From Marinomonas rhodophyticola (GTDB taxonomy: Bacteria; Pseudomonadota; Gammaproteobacteria; Pseudomonadales; Marinomonadaceae): a stretch of 64,000 bases of DNA. The position numbers and the translations under genes are program-made. The DNA lies in the NCBI RefSeq assembly GCF_026113935.1, contig NZ_JAPEUL010000001.1, forward strand, positions 1 to 64,000. Direction: 5' to 3'. The notes below the pieces were generated by a model, which was not told the DNA's origin, made no database searches, and saw nothing but the letters and a program-made list of their open reading frames with translations. Below are positions 26,444 to 37,198 of the stretch, in pieces (position 1 is the first letter of the stretch; each line of letters begins with the position of its first letter).

Positions 26444-28921
26444 ATGTCGAACATGGTTACCTCTCTACCGTATCACGCTCTTTCAGCCAAAGTGCCTTCA
26501 GACCATCTGAACTTCAAGACGTTAAATGACATTGAGCCACTTAATGGCATTTTAGGTCAAGAGCGTGCGGTTGAAGCAATTCAGTTTGGCGTGGCAATGC
26601 AACGTCCAGGTTACAATATTTTCGCCATGGGCGATTCGGGTACGGGTCGTTCGTCTTATGTGATGAGTTATCTTAGAAGCGAAGCGAAGCGTCGCCGGCA
26701 CCAAATGAGTGGGCCTATGTTAACAACTTTACAGAAAGCCATCGTCCTAAAGCGATCGAGTTTGCTCCTGGTCAAGCGTCTGAGTTTGAAAAAGAGATTA
26801 GGGCTTTAATTGATGGCTTGATGGCCACATTTCCTGCGGCCTTTGAAAACCCTTCTTATCAGCAACAAAAAAGTGTTATTGACCGTGCCTTTAATGACCA
26901 ATACGAAGCGGCGATTAACAAAGTCGAACGTGTCTCGGGCAAAATTGGCGTGGCCATGTTCCGCGATGCTTCTTCAGTGAGTTTTGCCCCTATGAAAGAG
27001 GGTAAAGCATTAGAGGAAAATGAATTTGCTTCTTTGACTGATGATGAGCGTGATGCGTTTCAAGAAGGCGTCTCAACGCTTGAGGGTCTGTTGAACGAAG
27101 AACTATTGGGGTTGCCTCAATGGAAACGTGCGACTTATGAGGCTCATTCGTCAGCTTAACCTAGATACGGTAAAAGAAGCACTTGACCCATTGATGTCTG
27201 GTTTGTTCGATAAATACCAAGATAATGCGGATATCAGTGCTTATCTAACCGCACTTAGAGAAGATCTAGACAAAACCATTATTGATCAGATGGCGGATGA
27301 TAAAGCGTCTGAAAATCGTGACGAAGTAGGGCGTCGGCAGTTTTATGAAGAGCTTTATCTGCCGAATATTGCGATTACTCATAAACCAAATGGCGGGCAG
27401 CCAGTAGTCTATGAGCCTCATCCGACTTATCGTAATTTGTTTGGGCAAGTGGAGCACAGTAGCGATCAAGGCATGTTAGTTACTAACTATCGCTTGATTC
27501 GATCCGGTAGTTTGCATGCCGCCAATGGCGGTTATTTGATTTTGGACGCCGAAAAGTTATTGACAGACCATTATCTATGGGAAGCGCTAAAACGTGCCTT
27601 GAAAAGTAAAACCATCAAAATAGAGCACCCTTACGCAGACATGGGCTTGATGAATACTATGACCTTGTCGCCACAGAATTTGCCTTTACAGGTAAAAGTT
27701 GTGCTGATTGGTGCCCGTGATATTTATTACTTATTACAAGACGCAGACCCTGATTTTCAAGAAATGTTTCGTGTTCTAGTGGACTTTGACGATACGTTAA
27801 AGCGTTCAAAAGAATCTGAATTATCGTTTGCTCGTCTTATGAAAGATCGTGTAGACAAAGAAGAGTACGCCAATGTAACCCGCGATGGCGTTGCAGCGTT
27901 AATTGAATACAGCAGTCGATTGGCTGAACATCAAAGAGAGATGGCGGCAAAAATAGGTGATGTGTTTGAGTTATTGGGTGAAGCGGACTTTGTTCGTCAG
28001 ATGGCGAAAGACAATGAAATCACGGCAGACCATATTGCTAGAGCACTAAAAGCCAAAAAACATCGCACCGGTCGTGTGAGCGAAAAGATCATCGAAGAGA
28101 TTATTGAAGGGACTGTTTTATTAGAAAGCGATGGTTACGCTGTAGGTAAAATCAATGGCTTAACTGTGATGCAAATTGGCGACAGTAGCTTTGGTGCACC
28201 AGCGCGAATCTCAACCACGGTTTATCCTGGCGGAAAGGGGATTATCGATATAGAGCGAGAGTCAAATCTCGGTCAAAATATTCACTCCAAAGGCGTTTTG
28301 ATTCTATCTGGATACCTTGGCAACAAATACGCTCAGCGTTTTCCTCTCGACATTTCCGCGTCAATTGCCATGGAGCAAAGTTATGGGTATGTGGATGGAG
28401 ACAGTGCATCCACGGCAGAGCTTTGTTGCCTGCTGTCTGCATTAATTCAAGTGCCACTGCGTCAAGACCTTGCCATCACGGGATCATTAAACCAATACGG
28501 CGAAGTGCAAGCTATTGGTGGGGTGAATGAAAAAATTGAAGGTTTCTTTAGTGTTTGTAATGCTCGCGGTTTAACTGGGACGCAAGGGGTTATCATTCCT
28601 AAATCAAATGCCATTAATTTAATGCTAAGTGATGATATCGTTGACGCTGTTAAGGCGGGTCAATTTCATGTTTATGCGATTTCAACTGCTGACGAAGCCT
28701 TGCATCTTTTGACGGGAATCGAAGCGGGTACTGTCAACGAAGAAGGTGACTATCCAGAGGGGACTATCTCAGCCCGAGTGATTCAACGACTTGAAGAGAT
28801 CTCTAAGCTTGGCGAAGAGGAGGATGAAGACGAAGAGGATGAAGAGGATTCAGAGGAAAATGCGGGGGATAAAAATAAAAAATCAGACAAACCAAAAAAG
28901 CCCGAGAAAGTGAAAAAATAA
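26444..28921 (+). CDS. Lon-like ATP-dependent protease (AAA_32/LonB type); two apparent frameshifts
   Basis: The N-terminal AAA-type part has FAMGDSGTGRSSYV near residue 60-73, a variant Walker A, and the C-terminal Lon protease domain has the catalytic Ser in DGDSASTAELCCLLSAL and the Lys in GGVNEKIEGFF. Two breaks interrupt it: a missing G near 26697 (repair gives PNEWAYVNNFTESHRPKAI) and an extra base near 27144 (repair joins ATYEA to RQLNLDTVKEAL). Repaired length is about 825 residues. The C-terminus is odd: an acidic run (EEEDEDEEDEEDSEE) followed by a lysine-rich tail. The start at 26444 follows AAAGGAAA. Cellular substrates are unknown, and it differs from classical Lon in lacking the long N-domain. 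Confidence 0.88.
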
Positions 28922-28937
28922 CGAATGAATCAAAAAA

Positions 28938-29239
28938 CTAATGCTTGCCATTGGTTCTTTTGATGATCTTAGGCTCGCATTTAGCATTGACTAGCGAATA
29001 CACGGTGTAATAGAGGTCGTCTGCTTTGACATAAACATAGCTGGCGACTTCTTTGCGTTTGCTGGGTAAGTGATTTTTCAATACCCGTGCGGTTTTGAAT
29101 GTTTTGCCGCCTAGGTATTTCTGTGCATTTTTATTCGCTTCTATTTTTGCGTCAAAGTCTGAGCACTCTGCAAATGTTAGGCTGCTTAAAAAAAGCCCAC
29201 TAAAGTGAGTAATGTGTATTTGATTTTTAAAATAACCAA
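28938..29239 (-). CDS. Small exported protein, frame broken by a T-run
   Basis: Read leftwards, this region encodes a signal-like start (ILKIKYTLLTLVGFF) and then SSLTFAECSDFDAKIEANK, KYLGGKTFKTARVLKNHLPS and a stop after KRTNGKH. The two parts are joined only if a seven-base run at 29188-29194 had eight bases, again a homopolymer loss. Product about 100 residues with two cysteines in the mature part (CSDF and KCEP), which may pair in the periplasm. The start is uncertain: TTG at 29239 sits too close to its AGGAG. I do not recognise a family. Confidence 0.55.
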
Positions 29240-29375
29240 CTCCTATGTGGCCTGCTGTTATTCATAAGCCTGAATAATACGCTAGACTATCGTTACAATA
29301 AAGTTGATGTTTTTTTTCAGAGAATGCTATTTTAAACAAAGCTTTGTTTACTATTTTGAATCAAAAGGTGTGTTT

Positions 29376-29807
29376 ATGAAAAAGGGTCTTCTTGCTGCCA
29401 CGATAGTGTCAATTTCTTGTTCATCCGCAGTGTTTGCCAATCAAGCTTGTGATGAAACGGTTTTGCACGGTTATATGGGGAATATCAAAGATGAAATGCA
29501 GGCTATGTCTTCAGATGTGAAGTCTGGTGACAATAAAGCCGCTGCACAACGAGTAAACACACTTATAACGTATTTTGAGAAATCTCGTGCGGAAACCCCA
29601 TTTAAGTTTACATCTGAAAACTTGCAGGGCAACGAGTTGGCTCAACAAAAAGAAAAGTACACGAAAGTGGTTGACGACACGATTGTGATATTGAAAAACT
29701 TAGAAAATGCATTACAAGCTGATAATGCTAACGATGTTAGAAAATGGCTTGGTGAAGTGGGTGGTCAAAGAAAGATTGGTCATGGTGCTTTTAAAGCAAA
29801 TTGCTAG
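29376..29807 (+). CDS. Cytochrome b562 family protein
   Basis: The 143-residue precursor has a signal peptide (KKGLLAATIVSISCSSAVFA, cut before NQAC). The mature part fits the four-helix bundle of cytochrome b562: a methionine in GYMGNIKDEM where the Met7 heme ligand lies and a histidine in KIGHGAFK near the end where His102 lies. It is a periplasmic electron carrier by family. Unlike E. coli CybC, it has cysteines near both ends (NQACDE and KANC). Sequence identity to CybC is low, so heme binding should be tested. Start at 29376 follows AAAGG. Confidence 0.7.
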   Translation: MKKGLLAATIVSISCSSAVFANQACDETVLHGYMGNIKDEMQAMSSDVKSGDNKAAAQRVNTLITYFEKSRAETPFKFTSENLQGNELAQQKEKYTKVVDDTIVILKNLENALQADNANDVRKWLGEVGGQRKIGHGAFKANC

Positions 29808-29868
29808 CGCTGCTGGATGACCTAGAGTGAATTCACTGCTACAATGCGCGCGATAAAGAGAGGATATT

Positions 29869-30222
29869 ATGGCTCGTGTTAAAAAATCGCGCAGTATGCG
29901 TGGCAAACTTGGTAAAACTGGTTCAAAAGAGATGATGAAAGAGCAAAATAAAGCTCGTAAGGCATCTCCGACTCGTCGTTTTGTAACCAAAAAAGCCAAG
30001 GAACGCAAAGAACAAGCGCACAAAAAACTTGAACGTCTAGGCTTACTGCCTGAAAAAGAAGTGGCTGCCGCTCCTGCGCGTCCACGTCGCTTTGTGTTCG
30101 TAAAGCCTGTTGATGAAAAAGCAGAACAAACGAAAATGCAAGCTCAGTCTAATAACATAGACAAAGACAGTGAAGATTTGTCACTAGATGAATTGTTATC
30201 TGCTTTTACTGAAGAAAAGTAA
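29869..30222 (+). CDS. Small highly basic protein of unknown function (117 residues)
   Basis: The start ATG follows GAGAGG. The first 75 residues are very basic (MARVKKSRSMRGKLGKTGSK, then RKASPTRRFVTKKAKERKEQ) and the last 30 are acidic (DKDSEDLSLDELLSAFTEEK). That layout suggests a nucleic-acid or ribosome-binding protein with an acidic tail, but I recognise no family, so this is a guess from charge alone. It stands as a single gene, followed by a strong terminator. Confidence 0.7.
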   Translation: MARVKKSRSMRGKLGKTGSKEMMKEQNKARKASPTRRFVTKKAKERKEQAHKKLERLGLLPEKEVAAAPARPRRFVFVKPVDEKAEQTKMQAQSNNIDKDSEDLSLDELLSAFTEEK

Positions 30223-30240
30223 GTAAAAAAGCGTAAAATA

Positions 30241-30269
30241 AAAAAAGGCTGCTTATGCAGCCTTTTTTT
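30241..30269 (+). terminator. Intrinsic terminator
   Basis: AAAAAAGGCTGC, loop TTAT, GCAGCCTTTTTTT. It lies directly after the basic-protein gene and can act in both directions. Confidence 0.93.
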
Positions 30270-30337
30270 ATACTAATTTTTTGTTTAGTTTTATAGGCTT
30301 GCAACATAATAAGAATCTGTCTTACAAGGTGAGTAAT

Positions 30338-31398
30338 GTGAAAGCTTCTGTGCCAATGTCGAGTGTTCGTTATCTCTTAAAAGCTGTTGAAGAGCAAGGA
30401 CTAGATCGCCAAGCTGTATTGGCCAGTTTAGACATCACGCAAGATGAAATAGAACAAAGTGATGCTTTTCCTGCTTATCGCTACGGAATGCTGTATCAAA
30501 AAATTATGTGGCTTATGCAGGATGAGTCTTTTGGTATGCTCAGTGGCGGTAAAGTACCCAATGGCACATTTAGGATGATGTGCCTTTGTATTATTCATGC
30601 TAGAAGTTTGGCGCATGCTTTATATCGATGCAGTGATTTTTATGAAATTTGTCGGGGGCCAACGGTGAAGCCTGTTTTGATCAAAAAAGGCCGCTTTGCC
30701 ATGGTCACTTTTGCGCCTTTAGATTCGTCACCTGCTGATATTGATAGGTTGGTTGTCCCTGAATCGAAGGAACAACTTAGAACCACACTGTCTATGTGGC
30801 ATCACTTTATCTGTTGGTTGATTGGTCGTCGCTTGAATTTAAAAGCCGCGTACTTTACCAGTGAGCGTCCTGATGATGTCGAATATTACAAAACCCTATT
30901 TCAATCTGAAGTAAAGTTTAATCAACATGCCAATGCCCTAGTGTTCCCTGCCAGTTATCTCGATATGCCGATTGTGCAAACCGAAGACAGCTTAAGAGGC
31001 TTTTTGAAAACCGCCCCTTATCAACTTCTGGTGATGGTGGAAAATGACAACAGTCTTAAATCTCAAGTCATGGCCATGTTAGGAAAGGATTTCTCTCGTG
31101 AGATGCCCAGTGCGGAAGAAGTCGCCAGTGCACTTAATATGAGTGTGTCCACGTTAAGGCGCCGCTTGAATGATGAAAAGACCTCTTATCAACATATTAA
31201 AGACGATTGTCGAAAGGAAGCGGCCATTACTTATATGAATGCGCCTCAACTTAGCATCAATGATATTGCCGCCTTAATGGGCTTTGATGAACCCAGTGCT
31301 TTTTTCGATCCTTCAAAAAATGGACAGGTTTGACACCAGGAGAATATCGAAAAAGTGAGGAATACTTGAAATTCGGTAAGGCGATGAAACGCCTATGA
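30338..31398 (+). CDS. AraC-family transcriptional regulator, frame broken near 31306
   Basis: The N-terminal half (SSVRYLLKAVEEQGLDRQAV, MLSGGKVPNGTFRMMCLCII) resembles the arabinose-binding-like domain of the OruR/ArgR-type AraC proteins. The C-terminal AraC DNA-binding domain has two HTH parts: AEEVASALNMSVSTLRRRL and SINDIAALMGFDEPSAFF. One C is missing near 31306, and repair gives RSFKKWTGLTPGEYRKSEEY, the standard end, with a stop at 31398. Start is uncertain: GTG at 30338 follows AAGG by 8 bases, and another GTG lies at 30329. It lies 148 bp upstream of the acyl-CoA dehydrogenase gene, which it may control. Confidence 0.82.
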
Positions 31399-31546
31399 AC
31401 TCTGCGTTCTTGTTTGTCTTTACAAGAGGTTGATTGTATTTGTTAGAAATATAGGTCTGAATTGTTATTGAGAAATTTGCCATCTTTTACCATTCTGATA
31501 AGAGCGTTTTCTAGATCCGCTCGGATAAACAATCGGAGAATAAAAA

Positions 31547-33316
31547 ATGAGCGAATACAAATACCCATTTAATGACATTTTATTCAGTCTACAGTCTGTC
31601 GCTCAAATAGAGCGTTTGACTCCTTATTTACATGATACGGTTGACGATAGTCTATTAGAAGCCATTCTTGAGGAAGCGGGAAAGTTAGCAGAACAAGTCA
31701 TTGCGCCAATCAATGCTAGTGGTGACAAAGAAGGTTCTAGGGTGGAGTCAGGTGAGGTCATTGAAGCCAAAGGCTTTAAAGAAGCGTTCAAAGCATATGC
31801 TGACGGTGGCTGGATTGGCCTTTCAGGAGACCCGGAATACGGTGGACAAGGCCTACCGTCGTATATTGCTACCGCGGTTAATGAAGGCGTTCAGGCGGCT
31901 AACCTAGCCTTTTCACTTTGTCCTTTGCTGAGCATGGGAGCGATAGAAGCCATTAGTCAACACGCCAGTGAGATACTGAAGAATCGCTATTTGCCTAAAA
32001 TGTTAGCGGGTGAATGGGCAGGGACTATGAATTTGACCGAGTCCTCTGCTGGCTCAGACCTTGCCGCTATTGCCTGCAAAGCGATTCCTGATGGCGATGT
32101 ATTTCGTATAAAAGGGCAAAAAATCTTTATCACTTGGGGTGATCATCAGATGAGTGACAACATCATTCATTTGGTATTGGCTCGCTTGCCAAATGCACCT
32201 GAGGGAGTGAAAGGTATTTCTTTGTTCATCGTGCCAAAATTTCTCTTAGATAATCAAGGTGAACCTGCTGAGCGTAATGACGTTCATGTCGTGTCGGTTG
32301 AGCACAAGATGGGAATTCATGCATCACCCACTTGTGTGATGAGCTTTGGAGATAAAGAAGGCGCTGTTGGCTATCTTGTTGGCAAAGAAAACGATGGTAT
32401 TAAAGCCATGTTCACTATGATGAACAATGCAAGACAAGGCGTTGGCTTACAAGGTTTGGCCATTTCTGAACGAGCTTATCAGCAAGCTCTTGCTTATGCG
32501 ATTGATCGTAAACAAGGCATGAATGCAAGTCGTACTGCTCGGGCAGCGATTATTGAACATCCTGACGTACTGCGTATGTTGATGACCATGAAGTCACAAA
32601 TTGATGCGATGCGTTCTCTTATTTATGTGGCCGCTGTCGAAAACGATTTGTCGCATTTTGCAACGGGTGAGGTACAAAAACAGGCCGTGATAAGAACCGC
32701 TTTGTATACGCCTATTGTTAAGGGATGGATCACTGAGCAAGCTCAAGAAATAACATCCTTGGCCATTCAAGTGCATGGTGGAATGGGCTTTATTGAAGAA
32801 ACTGGCGTGGCCCAACATGCTCGTGATGCCCGAATTTTGCCCATTTATGAAGGTACCAATGGCATTCAAGCTATTGATCTCATTGGTCGCAAACTGCATT
32901 CTGATAAGGGCGAAGGGATGATGTCATTGCTCGCTGACATCGAATCCGAATTAACACACTGGCAAGCAACAGACATGGCGCCGTATGCGGAAAAAGTGAC
33001 TGTAATGCTGGAGCAAGCTAAAGCCGCTACCCAATCTTGTTTAGAGGCTATGCAAGAAGATCCTGTTTTGGGAACGGGCTTAGCGTATCCTTACATGATG
33101 TTAATGGGCTATCTGATTGGTGCCTGGTTGCAAATGAGAGCTTTGCATGCCGTGCAAGGTAATAATAAGCTTGATGATGTGCAAAAAGCTTCATGGCAAC
33201 ATTCGGTAGGCTTTTACTGTGATCATGTATTGCCTCGTGCTTTTGGTTATGCCCATGAAATAAAGTTTGGCAAGACAACTGTTGACAAACTAAACAAAAA
33301 TGCTTTCAATCGATAA
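31547..33316 (+). CDS. Acyl-CoA dehydrogenase with extra C-terminal domain
   Basis: The 589-residue flavoprotein has MNLTESSAGSDLAAIACKA and the FAD/substrate blocks FITWGDHQM, NNARQGVGLQGLAISERAYQ and IQVHGGMGFIEETGVAQHAR, with the catalytic Glu likely in LPIYEGTNGIQ. The extra 100 or so residues after it (LTHWQATDMAPYAEKVTVML onwards) match the C-terminal domain found in DmdC-like acyl-CoA dehydrogenases, which act on medium-chain or 3-methylmercaptopropionyl-CoA substrates. Substrate cannot be fixed by sequence. Electrons would pass by ETF to the oxidoreductase encoded next. Confidence 0.9.
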   Translation: MSEYKYPFNDILFSLQSVAQIERLTPYLHDTVDDSLLEAILEEAGKLAEQVIAPINASGDKEGSRVESGEVIEAKGFKEAFKAYADGGWIGLSGDPEYGGQGLPSYIATAVNEGVQAANLAFSLCPLLSMGAIEAISQHASEILKNRYLPKMLAGEWAGTMNLTESSAGSDLAAIACKAIPDGDVFRIKGQKIFITWGDHQMSDNIIHLVLARLPNAPEGVKGISLFIVPKFLLDNQGEPAERNDVHVVSVEHKMGIHASPTCVMSFGDKEGAVGYLVGKENDGIKAMFTMMNNARQGVGLQGLAISERAYQQALAYAIDRKQGMNASRTARAAIIEHPDVLRMLMTMKSQIDAMRSLIYVAAVENDLSHFATGEVQKQAVIRTALYTPIVKGWITEQAQEITSLAIQVHGGMGFIEETGVAQHARDARILPIYEGTNGIQAIDLIGRKLHSDKGEGMMSLLADIESELTHWQATDMAPYAEKVTVMLEQAKAATQSCLEAMQEDPVLGTGLAYPYMMLMGYLIGAWLQMRALHAVQGNNKLDDVQKASWQHSVGFYCDHVLPRAFGYAHEIKFGKTTVDKLNKNAFNR

Positions 33317-33414
33317 AAAGCATGACACGAAGAGACCTTTGTATTGCGTATTGAGCAAGGTCTTTTATAAGAAAGAATGCCTTAAAATAAAAATGTATCC
33401 GATAGGGAGGCAAT

Positions 33415-35064
33415 ATGACAGATAGAGACGTTATGGAGTTTGATGTTGTGATCGTGGGGGTGGCCCAGCAGGGCTGTCTGCAGCGTGTCGCATTATGCAA
33501 AAAGCCAAAGCCGAAGAAAAAGAGATCAGTGTGTGTTTGGTTGAGAAAGGTTCTGAAATAGGCGCTCATATTCTATCTGGTGCTGTCGTTGATCAAAAAG
33601 CCTTAGCTGAATTATTCCCTGATTGGCAAGCTATGGGGGCACCGTTAAACACTAAAGTGAATCAAGATGAGCTTTACTGGTTACATTCAGACAGCGCAGC
33701 CAAGCAGCTGAGTCACTGGATGATTCCTAAAACCCTTCATAATGACGGCAATTATATCATTAGCCTTGGTAATTTGTGTCGTTGGCTTGCAGAGCAAGCA
33801 GAGGCATTGGGTGTGGAGATTTTTCCTGGCTTTTCGGCGGCTCATCTTGCCTATGATGAAAGTGGTAAAGTCGAAGGTATTATTACTGGTGACATGGGAT
33901 TGGCTGAAGACGGTTCAGAAAAAGACGGCTTTATGCCTGGTATGCTACTAAAAGCAAAATACACACTTTTGGCAGAAGGCTGCCGAGGTCATTTGGGCAA
34001 AGAGCTGATTGCTCGATTTGCCTTAGACGAAGACAAAGCCCCACAGCATTACGGCCTTGGCATTAAAGAGTTATGGGATGTGCCAGAGGCTCAGAGCAAG
34101 CCAGGTACGGTTATTCATACAGCGGGCTGGCCGTTAGGAAATGAAGCCGGTGGTGGCGGTTTTTTATATCACTTAGAGAATAATCAAGTGGTTGTGGGTT
34201 TGATTGTTGACTTGAATTATAAAAATCCTTACTTGAGTCCCTACGATGAATTTCAAAAATATAAGCATCATCCGATTATTGCGGAACATTTAAAAGGTGC
34301 CAAACGTGTGTCTTACGGAGCGCGTGCTATAGCAAAAGGTGGCTGGGCGTCGTTACCTAAAATGAGTTTTCCAGGCGGCCTAATGATTGGTTGTGATGCT
34401 GGCACACTAAATCCTGCAAAAATTAAAGGCACGCATACCGCCATGAAGAGCGGTATGGTAGCAGCGGAAAATGTTTTCGATGCATTACAAGCTGAAACAC
34501 CGGTAGCCGATTTGGTTCAATTCAGTGATGCTGTGCGCAATTCATGGTTAGGAAAAGAATTACAGCAAGCCCGTAATTTTGTTCCTGTAATGCACAAAAT
34601 GGGCACATTCTGGGGCGGGGCTTACAACTGGCTAGATCAAAACTTTTTTGCTGGCGGTTTGCCTTTTACCTTTAATGATATGACGCCCGATTATGCTTGC
34701 TTGGAGCCTGCAGAGAAACATGTTGCGCCAGATTATAAAAAACCAGACGGTTTGTTAAGCTTTGACAAGCTCTCATCGGTGTTTTTATCAAATACCAACC
34801 ATGAAGAAAATCAACCTTGTCATTTGAAGCTAAAAGATCCGACTATTCCGATTCAAAGCAACCTTCCCAAATATAATGAAGTCCGCTCAGCGTTATTGTC
34901 CGGCAGGCGTTTATGAAGTCGTAGAGTCAGCTAACGAGACGATTTTTCAAATCAACTCACAAAATTGTATTCACTGTAAAACCTGCGATATCAAAGATCC
35001 AGCACAAAATATAACTTGGGTAACCCCAGAAGGGGCAGGCGGTCCAAATTACCCTAATATGTAA
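33415..35064 (+). CDS. Electron transfer flavoprotein-ubiquinone oxidoreductase; two apparent frameshifts
   Basis: This enzyme passes electrons from acyl-CoA dehydrogenases, by ETF, to the quinone pool at the membrane. The start follows GGGAGG. The first frame stops early because the G-run at 33456-33460 lacks one base, and repair gives the FAD motif [18 protein letters not shown]. The long middle frame shows [15 protein letters not shown] and [17 protein letters not shown]. At about 34881 one extra base breaks it again, after which [13 protein letters not shown] and the 4Fe-4S cysteines of [11 protein letters not shown] follow, ending GPNYPNM. Repaired length is about 549 residues, normal for the family. 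Confidence 0.93.
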
Positions 35065-35224
35065 TTTTGTAGGCAGGCCCAACTAAGGCTACGGCATTTA
35101 TGGAAACGCCAATTCAGCTTTTTAAGCAAACGGATCACTTATATGTGCTCCGTTTGTTCTTATTCACCACTGGATTTCACTCTCTGGCTGTTTAATAATG
35201 GTACCCTACAAAAAGGGGAACACT

Positions 35225-35674
35225 ATGCGCCTTTGGGTCGATGCCGACGCCTGTCCAAATGTTATCAAAACCATTCTTTTCCGTGCTGCTGAACGTGTGC
35301 AAATTCCTTGTATCCTTGTCGCAAATCAAGCGATTGCAGTCCCTCCCTCTAAATGGATTGAACGACGAGTAGTAAGCTCAGGTTTTGACGTCGCCGATAA
35401 TTATATTGTCGACAATATTGATGCTCAGGATTTGGTCATCACAGCAGATATCCCTTTAGCGTCTGAGGTGATTGAAAAAGGTGCTTTGGCTATTAATCCT
35501 CGGGGGGAGCTGTATACCAAAGAAAACATTAAACAACGTTTGGGTATGCGAGATTTTATGGAACAGATGCGCTCTTCAGGTGTTCAAACAGGCGGCCCGG
35601 CAACCTTTAGTCAGCAAGACAGAATGGCTTTTGCTAATACGTTAGACAAGCTGTTGGCACAAAGAGTCAAATAG
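35225..35674 (+). CDS. YaiI/YqxD family protein (DUF188)
   Basis: The 149-residue protein begins [20 protein letters not shown], the family hallmark, and has [36 protein letters not shown] and [12 protein letters not shown]. The DADACP and TADIPLA acidic motifs resemble a PIN-like nuclease fold, but function in the family is not established. The start at 35225 follows AAGGGG, and a longer frame to 35198 lacks a site. Confidence 0.9.
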   Translation: MRLWVDADACPNVIKTILFRAAERVQIPCILVANQAIAVPPSKWIERRVVSSGFDVADNYIVDNIDAQDLVITADIPLASEVIEKGALAINPRGELYTKENIKQRLGMRDFMEQMRSSGVQTGGPATFSQQDRMAFANTLDKLLAQRVK

Positions 35675-35760
35675 CCGTATTTTTAACAGAAACCTTGTGC
35701 AATCTGGAAAGGGCTTGTTGAGCGTTTTCCAGATTATTCAACATTTATAGGTGGTTTTAT

Positions 35761-37051
35761 ATGAAAAAAATCGTGGTGGTTGGTGGTGGAGCAGGAGGTT
35801 TGGAACTCGTCACGAAATTGGGGCATTCCTTTGGCAAAAAACGCCAAGCGGACATCGTTCTGATTGACAGAAGCCAGACCCATATCTGGAAGCCGTTATT
35901 ACATGAAGTGGCAACCGGTTCTTTAGACATCAACAATGATGGTGTGAATTATAGAGTCCCATGCTGCCAAGCACCATTATCAGTTCCAACTAGGAACTTT
36001 AATGGCGGTTGATCCTGAAGCGAAGACTTTAACATTAGACTCTCTGTCGGATGACATGGGACACATAGTGTTACCCGAACGTACGATTTCTTATGACATT
36101 CTTGTTATGGCTGTGGGCAGTGTCAGTAATGATTTTGGTACGCCTGGTGTGTCCACTCATTGTTATTTTCTCGATTCTCACAAACAAGCAGAACGCTTTC
36201 AGCAAGCTTTGCTGAACCAATTCTTACGGGTTCACCAAGAAGGCACCGATGCGAAGCTAAAGCTGGCCATTGTCGGTGGTGGTGCGACGGGGGTGGAATT
36301 ATCTGCTGAGTTGTTTCATGTGGCCGATATGCTAAAAGCTTATGGTATGCCGGAAATGTCAGGGAAACGTGTCAATATTCAACTGATTGAAGCGGGTCCA
36401 CGAATTTTGCCGGCATTGCCAGATCGTATTGCGGCTTTAGCAACGAAAGAGTTACTTCGTTTAGGCGTAACCGTCAGTAAAAATACTCGGGTTGTTCGGG
36501 CTTACGATGGCGGTTTTCAGACGGCGGATGAGACCAATATTGAAGCCGATCTTATGATCTGGGCTGCAGGAGTAAAAGCACCGGATTTTGTTGCTCGAAT
36601 AGAAGGTTTTGAAACCACTCGAAATAACCAGATTTTGGTCAAGGGAACATTGCAAACGACAGGGTTTGATAATATCTATGTGATTGGTGACTGTTGTGCT
36701 TGTAAGCAGGCTGATGGCTCGTTTGTTCCACCACGTGCTCAATCTGCTCATCAAATGGCATCTTTGGTCTTTGACAATATTAAAGCGTCTTTTTTGAGCG
36801 AACCACTGAAAGAATACACCTATAAAGATTATGGTTCTTTGGTGAACTTAAGCCGTTACAGTACGGTGGGTAATCTAATGGGCAACCTTATGGGGGTACC
36901 GATGTTTATTGAGGGACGTATTGCACGCTTTGTGTATGTTTCTTTATACCGCCTACATCTTATTGCGATTCATGGTTGGTTTAAAGCCACGGTGATTATG
37001 GCTGCTCAAAAGATTGGCAAGGTGGTCAAACCAAAGCTCAAATTGCATTAA
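35761..37051 (+). CDS. ndh: NADH dehydrogenase type II (NDH-2), one apparent frameshift
   Basis: This single-subunit, non-proton-pumping quinone oxidoreductase takes electrons from NADH. It has the FAD-binding [28 protein letters not shown], the NAD-binding [19 protein letters not shown] and the FAD segment [11 protein letters not shown]. Near 35956 one extra base breaks the frame, and removing it joins [19 protein letters not shown]. Repaired length is about 429 residues. C-terminal amphipathic helices ([19 protein letters not shown]) fit membrane association. A terminator follows at 37081. Confidence 0.9.
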
Positions 37052-37080
37052 ATTACCGACCATGTACTGGATTTAATAGA

Positions 37081-37107
37081 AACCGAGACGTGATCTCGGT
37101 TTTTTTT
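37081..37107 (+). terminator. Intrinsic terminator of ndh
   Basis: AACCGAGA, loop CGTGA, TCTCGGTT and a run of T. It lies 30 bp after the ndh stop and before the MerR promoter. Confidence 0.9.
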
Positions 37108-37126
37108 CATTTAATTTTCCGATGCC

Positions 37127-37158
37127 TTGACCTGTGTGCTACCCATAGGTTCTACACT
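37127..37158 (+). promoter_or_regulatory. MerR-type promoter with 20-bp spacer
   Basis: TTGACC (37127-37132) and TACACT (37153-37158) are separated by 20 bp, the overlong spacer that MerR-family activators correct by twisting the DNA. The spacer holds an imperfect dyad (ACCT...AGGT). It lies 40 bp upstream of the MerR gene, so regulator and ATPase are probably transcribed together and self-regulated. Confidence 0.65.
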
Positions 37159-37198
37159 TTGTTAATTGTTTGGCTAGTTTGTTTTCAAAGGAGTTCAT

